12,179 nt of DNA, from contig CALBGI010000048.1 of assembly GCA_937893675.1 (NCBI GenBank), forward strand, positions 1 through 12,179, in the 5' to 3' direction. This stretch comes from an uncultured Blautia sp. (lineage in GTDB: Bacteria; Bacillota; Clostridia; Lachnospirales; Lachnospiraceae). Below the pieces are notes generated by a model, which saw only the letters and a program-made list of their open reading frames with translations, made no database searches and was not told where the DNA came from. This document shows, in pieces, positions 7,421 to 12,179 of this stretch (positions are counted from its first letter, which is position 1; every line of letters begins with the position of its first letter). A program made the translations under genes and the position numbers.

Positions 7421-7452
7421 TTTTTGAAATGTCCGAGCTTTGTAACAATTCA
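7421..7452 (+). promoter_or_regulatory. Upstream regulatory element B (inverted half-sites)
   Basis: Matches 4159-4190 at 30 of 32 positions. GAAATGT is at 7426-7432 and the opposite half-site here reads ACAATTC (7445-7451). The distance from GAAATGT to the proximal ACATTT (7487) is 61 bp, as at promoter 2. As there, it lies shortly after a terminator T-run. Confidence 0.7.
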
Positions 7453-7483
7453 GCCTGTTTTTCTGTCGAAATCAAAGGCACCT

Positions 7484-7515
7484 CGGACATTTGTGTAACA
7501 TTTGTAGTTTATGCT
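7484..7515 (+). promoter_or_regulatory. Regulon promoter 3: ACATTT direct repeats plus -10
   Basis: ACATTT at 7487-7492 and 7498-7503 (11-bp period), six bases, then a -10 TATGCT (7510-7515). The five-base spacer between repeats differs from promoters 1 and 2, while the repeats and spacing are kept, which argues for functional conservation rather than simple recent duplication. Confidence 0.7.
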
Positions 7516-7536
7516 TGTGGTAAATCAATATTGGGG

Positions 7537-8313
7537 GTGAGGACACATAAGATACTGTTGATCGACGACAGCGACACCTATATATGGAATCTGAGAAAGT
7601 ATTTACAGCGCCGGGGCTATCCAGTGAAAACGGCTTCCACTTTGAATGAAGCGCGGGCCGCCATCCAAGAGGAAATGCCGCTGGTGGTCTGCTGTGATCT
7701 TGACCTGCCGGACAGTTCCGGCATGGACTTTCTGGACGAGGTGCGGGCCGCAGACAAGGAGCTGCCTTTTATTCTGGCGTCCTGCCATGACAAGGACGAC
7801 TACGAACAAGAGGCTATGCGCCGGGGCGCGACGCTGTGCATGGACAAAATGAAAGGGCTGCTGCTGCAAGATAAGCTGGTGGAATACGCCTACCGGCAGT
7901 TATCCGGCGAAAAGGCCCCGACTTTTCACAAGCTGCTCTTTGTCCATACGGAAGATACCAACGCCGAAGTGCTGCGGGCTGCTATGCTGCAAAAGGGCTT
8001 TGACCTGATTTTGGTTTCCTCGATTGAGGAGGCCAAGCGCCGTATTTTTGAGGATAAGGAAATTGAACTGATCTTGTGCGATCTGGAACTGCCGGATGGC
8101 ACAGCAATGGAGCTGTTTCATACTCTGCGGCGGGTGGCTGGGATGTTCCAAATGAAGAATCCCCCTGTCCGGCTTCTGCCGTTATTTATCCTCACCGAGA
8201 ATAACGACCTTGCCACGGAATATGAATATCGGCATGAGGGCGTGAACGACTATATCACCGCCCCGGTGAATATCCCGGAGCTGATCCGGCGGGTTCTGTT
8301 CTTTGTGGAATGA
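7537..8313 (+). CDS. Tandem receiver-domain protein without output domain
   Basis: The product is 258 residues from GTG 7537. Receiver 1 (about 4-120) is complete: acidic pair D10/D11, phospho-acceptor D54 (CCDLDLPDSSG), S82 and K104. Receiver 2 (about 131-257) keeps D182 (LCDLELPDGT) and T220, but the acidic pair is replaced by H137/T138 and the lysine by A242 (YITAP). It should therefore not bind Mg2+ or be phosphorylated normally. No DNA-binding or enzymatic domain follows; the protein ends at the second receiver. The frame is open back to 7384, but that part covers the operator and promoter. TTG 7531 is an alternative start; with a predicted transcription start near 7522 the leader is very short and lacks a clear ribosome site. 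The shared promoter suggests it modulates the kinase/regulator pair at 1939-3659. Confidence 0.85.
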   Translation: MRTHKILLIDDSDTYIWNLRKYLQRRGYPVKTASTLNEARAAIQEEMPLVVCCDLDLPDSSGMDFLDEVRAADKELPFILASCHDKDDYEQEAMRRGATLCMDKMKGLLLQDKLVEYAYRQLSGEKAPTFHKLLFVHTEDTNAEVLRAAMLQKGFDLILVSSIEEAKRRIFEDKEIELILCDLELPDGTAMELFHTLRRVAGMFQMKNPPVRLLPLFILTENNDLATEYEYRHEGVNDYITAPVNIPELIRRVLFFVE

Positions 8314-8381
8314 AAACATTATACATATAAAAATATGTCTTTATGTCTTTGTAGTGGACAGGATAGACGCTTTTTTATGAG

Positions 8382-8423
8382 AAATTGGTCAGGACAGTAA
8401 ATTTATTGTCCCGACCAATTTTT
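8382..8423 (+). terminator. Terminator after the tandem-receiver gene
   Basis: AAATTGGTC (8382-8390) pairs with GACCAATTT (8413-8421), and GGACA (8392-8396) with TGTCC (8407-8411), around a ten-base loop with one A-C mismatch. A run of five T residues (8419-8423) follows. The rest of 8314-8457 holds an A/T-rich 6-bp hairpin (8323-8338) and no gene. Confidence 0.75.
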
Positions 8424-8457
8424 GCTATTATGAACTTTTCTTAAACTATACTGCTTT

Positions 8458-8500
8458 TTGAAACTATGTGTGTTATGCTGTTATACACAACAGCATAACA
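8458..8500 (+). promoter_or_regulatory. Promoter and palindromic operator of the GntR operon
   Basis: TGTTATGCTGTT (8471-8482) and AACAGCATAACA (8489-8500) form a perfect 12-bp inverted repeat with a six-base centre. It overlaps a candidate promoter, TTGAAA (8458-8463), 18 bases, TATACA (8482-8487). A dimeric GntR/YtrA repressor bound here would block its own promoter. Autoregulation is usual for the family; the site assignment is by inspection. Confidence 0.75.
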
Positions 8501-8525
8501 GTTAAAACACACGGAGGATGCAGTG

Positions 8526-8909
8526 ATGAAATTGATTATTTCAAATGTATCTGGCGTCCCCATATACGAGCAGATTAAACAGCAGATCAAGGTGGCTATT
8601 CTATCTGGCGAACTTCAAGCCGAAGAAACTTTGCCTTCCCTTAGAACACTTGCCAAAGACTTAAAGATCAGCGTCTTAACAGTGACAAAGGCATATACAG
8701 AATTAGAGCAAGAGGGCTTTGTTAAAAATGTGCAGGGGCGCGGATGTTTCGTAATGGGGTCTGGTTCAGAACTGATTAAGGAGCAGCTTATTTGCAAAGT
8801 AGAAAACAATCTCACCGAAGCAATAAAAGCTGCAAGAATGGCAAATCTATCCACAGAGGAATTACATCGCCTTTTGGACATTTTAACGGAGGTAAAAACA
8901 GATGACTAA
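8526..8909 (+). CDS. GntR-family repressor, YtrA subfamily
   Basis: The product is 127 residues. Residues 1-78 are a GntR winged helix (PIYEQIKQQIKVAILSGEL, LPSLRTLAKDL, TVTKAYTELEQEGFV and the GRGCFV wing). Only about 45 helical residues follow, with no FadR- or UTRA-type ligand domain, which is the mark of the YtrA subfamily. These repressors usually control an adjoining ABC transporter, as here. ATG 8526 is chosen (GGAGG at 8513-8517, eight bases away) over a GTG one codon upstream. It overlaps the ATPase gene by 8 bp. Confidence 0.95.
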   Translation: MKLIISNVSGVPIYEQIKQQIKVAILSGELQAEETLPSLRTLAKDLKISVLTVTKAYTELEQEGFVKNVQGRGCFVMGSGSELIKEQLICKVENNLTEAIKAARMANLSTEELHRLLDILTEVKTDD

Positions 8910-9762
8910 TTATTTAGAGGTAACGAACCTTTCAAAATCTTTTGATTCTTTCCAGCTTCACAATATCAGCTTTACTTTGCCAAAGGGATATATTATGGGC
9001 TTGATCGGCCCGAATGGTTCTGGCAAAACCACGACAATCAAACTGATTTTGAATATGCTCAAGCGCACCGGCGGCACGGTCAAGGTGATGGGGCTGGATA
9101 ATATCACAGAAGAACAAAAAGTAAAATCAGAGCTGGGCGTTGTTTTCGATACAAATTATTTCAGTGATGATTGGAAAGTGTCACAGGTTGAAAAATCCAT
9201 TTCGGTATTTTATCAAAACTGGAACAGCCAGAAATTCGCAGATATGTTACGGAAATTTCACATTGCACCAACCAAAAAGGTAAAAGAACTTTCCAAAGGT
9301 ATGCAGATGAAGTTAATGCTTGCCTGTGCGTTTTCATACGACGCCAAACTGCTGATCCTCGACGAGCCGACCAGTGGACTTGATCCGGTTTCCAGAGATG
9401 AACTTTTGAAAATTTTTTCAGAGTATATTGAAGATGGCGAGCATAGTGTTTTGTTCTCCACCCATATCACAGGCGATTTGGAGCGTGCAGCCGATTGTAT
9501 TACCTACATCAGTTATGGCGAGTTGTTCTTTAATGGCAGCAAAGATGATTTTGTAGATATGTTCCGCATTGTAAAAGGTGGAATTGAGGAACTGTCCGAT
9601 GATCTGAAAAATAAGGCGGCTGGTATTCGTACATTCCCTACGGGATTTGAGGCACTGATGAAAACCGAAGATATTAACGGTTTCTCCAACCTGACTATTG
9701 AGCCTGCCACCATTGATGAAATTGTAGTGTTTACAAGCAAGAAAGGTGACGATTATGAGTAA
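8902..9762 (+). CDS. ABC transporter ATPase (YtrB-like, ABC-2 partner)
   Basis: The product is 286 residues. It has Walker A GPNGSGKTT (36-44), Walker B LLILDEPTSGLDP with E155, and switch H188 (FSTHITGDLE). The signature reads LSKGM (130-134) instead of LSGGQ, a common form in ATPases serving ABC-2-type permeases. The Q-loop position appears to hold aspartate (D83 in VVFDTNYF) rather than glutamine. A C-terminal extension of about 80 residues follows the switch region. GGAGG (8888-8892) lies nine bases before the start. It is translationally linked to both neighbours through 8-bp overlaps. The likely role is energizing a GntR-regulated exporter or cell-envelope stress transporter; the substrate is unknown. 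Confidence 0.93.
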   Translation: MTNYLEVTNLSKSFDSFQLHNISFTLPKGYIMGLIGPNGSGKTTTIKLILNMLKRTGGTVKVMGLDNITEEQKVKSELGVVFDTNYFSDDWKVSQVEKSISVFYQNWNSQKFADMLRKFHIAPTKKVKELSKGMQMKLMLACAFSYDAKLLILDEPTSGLDPVSRDELLKIFSEYIEDGEHSVLFSTHITGDLERAADCITYISYGELFFNGSKDDFVDMFRIVKGGIEELSDDLKNKAAGIRTFPTGFEALMKTEDINGFSNLTIEPATIDEIVVFTSKKGDDYE

Positions 9763-10405
9763 TATTTTGAAATCCACAAAATTAGATATTGCATTGGTAA
9801 AACCATATTTTAAGACAATTTGCTTTACCCTGTTTCTGCCGATTGTGTTTGCCGCAATCAATCGTTCTTTACTGACAGGGGTATCATTTGCCATGTGCTT
9901 TATTGCCATGACGACAGGATATACCTTTTCCATCACAGAGAAAAACAGCATGGATCGGCTGTTTGGTATTTTACCTGTTCGTAAAAGCGAGCTTGTGATC
10001 GGACGCTATGTTTTCGTCCTTGCAATGGGACTTCTTTCCCTGATTATTTCTTTGATTGCACAGCCGCTTGTCTTGAAAGTGCTGGGTGAAACAGTTGGCG
10101 TATTTGACATTGTACCTGCCGCTATTGCAGGAGTATTCTTATTTGCACTCTATACCGTGTTCCAGATTCCAGGATATTACAAGTACGGCTCAATCAAAGG
10201 ACGGGTATTTATGTATATTCCAGTGGCCGGTTTTTTGGTGACTTTACTTCTTCTCTCGAAAATGCCAGCTATCGGGAACTCAATTATTTCAAGCGTTGAA
10301 TCTTCTCCGATACTTCCTGTTTTGATTGTGGTTTTTTCTATTGTCGCGATGTATGCGGTTTCTATCATCTTGTCCATTCGAATTATGAAGAAGAAAGAAA
10401 TGTGA
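9755..10405 (+). CDS. ABC-2 type permease subunit (ABC2_membrane_5-like)
   Basis: The product is 216 residues with six hydrophobic segments (about 23-44, 46-63, 83-105, 112-133, 150-171 and 184-207) and a basic C-terminal tail. The motif ITEKNSMDRLFGILPVRKSELVIGRY, seen here around residues 64-89, is typical of PF13346 permeases of the ABC-2 type. AAAGG eight bases before ATG 9755 decides the start over the GTG at 9746. The gene overlaps the ATPase by 8 bp. It should form a homodimer or pair with the 39-residue protein that follows. Confidence 0.9.
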   Translation: MSNILKSTKLDIALVKPYFKTICFTLFLPIVFAAINRSLLTGVSFAMCFIAMTTGYTFSITEKNSMDRLFGILPVRKSELVIGRYVFVLAMGLLSLIISLIAQPLVLKVLGETVGVFDIVPAAIAGVFLFALYTVFQIPGYYKYGSIKGRVFMYIPVAGFLVTLLLLSKMPAIGNSIISSVESSPILPVLIVVFSIVAMYAVSIILSIRIMKKKEM

Positions 10406-10414
10406 GGTGATTGT

Positions 10415-10534
10415 ATGGATTTCACAATTTTGGCAGTTGTGCTTTTGATTGGTGTTGGCGTTCCTATCCGTAATAAACTCATACGGAAATATCGGGATAA
10501 GAAGCAAGATGAAAAGAAAAATATGCCAGAGTAA
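10415..10534 (+). CDS. 39-residue single-helix membrane peptide ending the GntR operon
   Basis: ATG 10415 follows GAGGTG (10404-10409) at five bases and lies nine bases after the permease stop. The product has a hydrophobic N-terminal helix (about residues 3-18, with LAVVLLIGVGVP) and a highly charged lysine/aspartate/glutamate tail, and stops at TAA 10532. Position, ribosome site and composition all support translation. It may be a small subunit or regulator of the ABC-2 transporter; no family recognised. A terminator follows directly. Confidence 0.75.
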   Translation: MDFTILAVVLLIGVGVPIRNKLIRKYRDKKQDEKKNMPE

Positions 10535-10545
10535 TTTATAAATAG

Positions 10546-10590
10546 CAGCACCGGAGAGTGGAGTTAGTATTTCCTTTCCGGTGCTGATTT
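10546..10590 (+). terminator. Terminator of the GntR operon
   Basis: CAGCACCGGA (10546-10555) and TCCGGTGCTG (10577-10586) form a perfect 10-bp stem around a 21-base loop, followed by ATTTT. The T-run is short, so termination may be incomplete. Confidence 0.7.
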
Positions 10591-10684
10591 TACATTTAGG
10601 ACAATTCTGAAACATTTTTTTATACTGGAGGTAACAAGTCGTTATATCATAAGGCTTGGAGTTCTGTTATGTTTTGGATCGTTA

Positions 10685-10732
10685 TTGACTTCTATTACGG
10701 TTAGTGATATATTTATTACAGTAACCGTAATA
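10685..10732 (+). promoter_or_regulatory. Promoter and operator of the PadR operon
   Basis: TTGACT (10685-10690), 17 bases, TATATT (10708-10713) is a good sigma-A promoter. TATTACGGTTA (10693-10703) and TAACCGTAATA (10722-10732) are perfect 11-bp inverted arms with an 18-bp spacer. One arm lies between -35 and -10 and the other just after the predicted start near 10720. Repression by the PadR protein encoded next is the likely function. Confidence 0.75.
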
Positions 10733-10746
10733 AGGAGGCAGATGTT

Positions 10747-11070
10747 ATGCGAGACAATTCGAAAGGTGGTGCGCTCACAGAGGTGACATTCTTTATTTTG
10801 CTCTCCCTTTATACCCCGAAACATGGATACGCTGTCATGCAATTTATTGAAGATAGTACAAAAGGGCGGCTCACGCTGGGAGCAGGTACTTTATATGGTG
10901 CGTTGAACTCGTTGCAGGATAAAGGCTGGATTGCACCTTTTGGAGATAGTGCGGGACGGAAAAAAGAATATCTCATTACAACACAAGGAAAAGAAATTGC
11001 AGAAAAGGAACTGATAAGGCTCAATGAACTTGTAGGCGTGGCTAATGAAATTATTGGAGGTGCAGTATGA
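10747..11070 (+). CDS. PadR-family transcriptional regulator
   Basis: The product is 107 residues, the length of the short PadR class (PF03551). It shows the winged-helix pattern: a first helix with LTEVTFFILLSLYTPKHGYAVMQFI, then TLYGALNSLQDKGWI, and the basic wing GRKKEYLITTQGKE, with a C-terminal dimerization helix. GGAGG (10734-10738) is eight bases before ATG 10747. It overlaps the next gene by 4 bp (ATGA). PadR proteins with this neighbour usually repress their own operon and respond to membrane-active compounds or small ligands; the ligand here is unknown. Confidence 0.95.
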   Translation: MRDNSKGGALTEVTFFILLSLYTPKHGYAVMQFIEDSTKGRLTLGAGTLYGALNSLQDKGWIAPFGDSAGRKKEYLITTQGKEIAEKELIRLNELVGVANEIIGGAV

Positions 11071-11654
11071 GCAAAAAGTATTATCGTTTCTTTGGCGGTT
11101 TGTTGACTGCCCAGGAACATTGGCTGAATAAAATGTCTGAAAAGGGCTATCGTCTGATTCGGACGGAAAAAATGTTGTATGAATTTGAGGCGTGTAAACC
11201 AGACCAGGTAAAATACTGTGTGGAGTTTATCGGGCAAAAATCGAAGGCCAACGCGTCCGATTATCATGAGTTTTTAGAGGGGATGGGTTACAAAGTATTT
11301 TATAAAAACATCAACCTGAATTACTCTGTTGGTAAAGTGCGCTTACGGCCATGGGCTGAAAAGGGTGGACGCATAGCAACAAATGCCACGACCTTTAACC
11401 GGGAACTGTTGATCGTAGAAAAAGACAATGACGGTAAGCCGTTTGAACTTCATACTTCTTATAAGGACAAGGAAAACTATTACAGAAATCTGCGTAATCC
11501 GTGGCTACTGATCCTGCTCATGTTCACAATATTTGCGGTTGTAAATCGCTCGGCAGTTTTTGGTGTGCTTGCCCTGGTTTCTCTGATTCCTGTTCTCGTA
11601 TATCAAACCCAGGTTGAGCAAAACAAACGCGAAGGCAAGACAAAAGAATGGTGA
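11067..11654 (+). CDS. DUF2812-like membrane protein
   Basis: The product is 195 residues. Residues 1-135 look like DUF2812 (PF11193): an early EHWLNKMSEKGYRLIRTEKMLYEFE region followed by an alternating strand region with YKVFYKN. Two hydrophobic segments follow at about 145-164 and 166-184, then a short charged tail. GGAGG (11056-11060) lies six bases before the start. DUF2812 proteins are commonly encoded directly after PadR regulators in Firmicutes, as here; their biochemical role is unknown. Family match is by recall of its features. Confidence 0.85.
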   Translation: MSKKYYRFFGGLLTAQEHWLNKMSEKGYRLIRTEKMLYEFEACKPDQVKYCVEFIGQKSKANASDYHEFLEGMGYKVFYKNINLNYSVGKVRLRPWAEKGGRIATNATTFNRELLIVEKDNDGKPFELHTSYKDKENYYRNLRNPWLLILLMFTIFAVVNRSAVFGVLALVSLIPVLVYQTQVEQNKREGKTKEW

Positions 11655-11666
11655 GGTGTTTATATC

Positions 11667-12086
11667 ATGAATGAACGAGAAAAAACAATCCGGCTATGGT
11701 TTGATATGTGGCTCAATCAGCAGGATATGGGCATTGATGATATTTTTACAGAAGATGTGATCTATACAGAAAGCTGGAGTCCCCAGTATAACAACCGAAA
11801 AACAGTAAAGCATTGGTTTCAGGAATGGAATACCCGTGGCAAGGTGGTCATTTGGGAAATCAAGCAATTTTTTCATAAGGGAGATCAAACGATTGTGGAG
11901 TGGTATTTCAAAAATGAAATGAACAATGGAAGTATAGAGGAATTTGATGGAATCTCGCTGGTTGAATGGACAGAGGATAATAAAATAAAGGCATTAAAAG
12001 AATTTGGGTGTAATCGCAATACCTATAATCCATACCAGGAAGGCGATACCCCTCAGTTCAGAGTAGAAAAAGCGAATTGGTTTTGA
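11667..12086 (+). CDS. NTF2/SnoaL-like protein
   Basis: The product is 139 residues with the features of a SnoaL-like cone fold: a first helix (REKTIRLWFDMWL), DIFTEDVIYTESWSP, the KTVKHWFQEWN helix, and strand-rich DQTIVEWYFKNEM and EEFDGISLVEWTEDNKI. It has no signal peptide or membrane segment. GAGG (11653-11656) precedes ATG 11667, which lies 12 bp after the DUF2812 stop, so it belongs to the PadR operon. Members of this fold bind small hydrophobic ligands or are simple isomerases; which applies is not visible. Confidence 0.85.
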   Translation: MNEREKTIRLWFDMWLNQQDMGIDDIFTEDVIYTESWSPQYNNRKTVKHWFQEWNTRGKVVIWEIKQFFHKGDQTIVEWYFKNEMNNGSIEEFDGISLVEWTEDNKIKALKEFGCNRNTYNPYQEGDTPQFRVEKANWF

Positions 12087-12127
12087 TGGAGTGCTTATAA
12101 TGTTAGCGGCTGTGGTTTCATAGAAAG

Positions 12128-12157
12128 TTGAGGGATTTTTGAGATTTACCATATATC
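12128..12157 (+). promoter_or_regulatory. Weak candidate promoter before the last gene
   Basis: TTGAGG (12128-12133), 18 bases, TATATC (12152-12157). No terminator is visible between 12086 and here, so the next gene may also be read from the PadR promoter. Confidence 0.3.
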
Positions 12158-12176
12158 ATATAAAGAATGGAGGTGC

Positions 12177-12179
12177 ATG
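12177..12179 (+). CDS. Start codon of a gene continuing beyond the window
   Basis: A strong GGAGGTG is followed at once by C and ATG as the last three bases of the window. Only the start codon is present, so nothing can be said of the product. Confidence 0.6.

Noticed and set aside
7384..7536. Longer N-terminal extension of the tandem-receiver protein
   Set aside because: The open frame runs through a terminator loop, the distal element, the operator repeats and the -10, and encodes no receiver sequence; it is open by chance.
9418..9951. Minus-strand frame across the ATPase/permease joint
   Set aside because: It lies opposite two strongly supported overlapping genes and has no ribosome site or domain.
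10667..10702. Eleven-codon frame before the PadR promoter (ATG at about 10668)
   Set aside because: A weak GGAG precedes it, but it overlaps the PadR -35 and operator arm; too short to support as a leader peptide.
1..12179. CRISPR array, tRNA, rRNA or insertion sequence
   Set aside because: No regularly spaced repeats, no cloverleaf-like sequence, no rRNA stretches and no transposase were seen on either strand.

Overview
The window looks like the accessory (cargo) segment of an integrative conjugative element of the Tn1549/CTn type from a gut Firmicute, probably Clostridia (Lachnospiraceae or Oscillospiraceae). The grounds are a MOB_P-type relaxase running in from the left edge, strong GGAGG ribosome sites before nearly every gene, short intrinsic terminators, and a string of small regulator-plus-transporter operons. 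The organism is inferred from gene style only; no chromosomal marker or rRNA is present.

Layout. (1) 3-1121: the C-terminal part of the relaxase, followed by a doubtful small reading frame, two tight hairpins and what looks like the edge of the conjugation backbone near 1300. (2) 1345-1701, minus strand: an XRE-type repressor gene, divergent from the next operon. (3) 1939-4103: OmpR-family response regulator, histidine kinase with almost no extracellular loop, and a small four-helix membrane protein, closed by a terminator. (4) 4296-7360: MacB/LolD-like ABC ATPase plus an eight-helix FtsX-type permease, closed by a terminator. (5) 7537-8313: a protein made of two receiver domains with no output domain, closed by a terminator. 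(6) 8526-10534: a YtrA-type GntR repressor, ABC ATPase, ABC-2 permease and a 39-residue single-helix membrane peptide. (7) 10747-12086: PadR regulator, DUF2812-like membrane protein and NTF2/SnoaL-like protein. (8) A new gene starts at the last three bases.

The most interesting signal is regulatory. Blocks 3, 4 and 5 each begin with the same promoter design: two ACATTT direct repeats with an 11-bp period, then exactly six bases, then a -10 hexamer. Promoters 4 and 5 also share a 32-bp upstream element (30/32 identical) containing inverted half-sites, placed exactly 61 bp upstream of the first ACATTT in both. This reads as one regulon: the response regulator at 1939 probably controls its own operon, the ABC exporter and the tandem-receiver protein. 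The second receiver of that protein has lost its acidic pair and its lysine. It could therefore act as a phosphate sink, a kinase antagonist or a scaffold within the circuit.

Taken together, regions 3-5 look like a self-contained envelope-stress or peptide-sensing and detoxification system. Regions 6 and 7 are two further one-component-regulated membrane modules, each with a clear palindromic operator over its own promoter.
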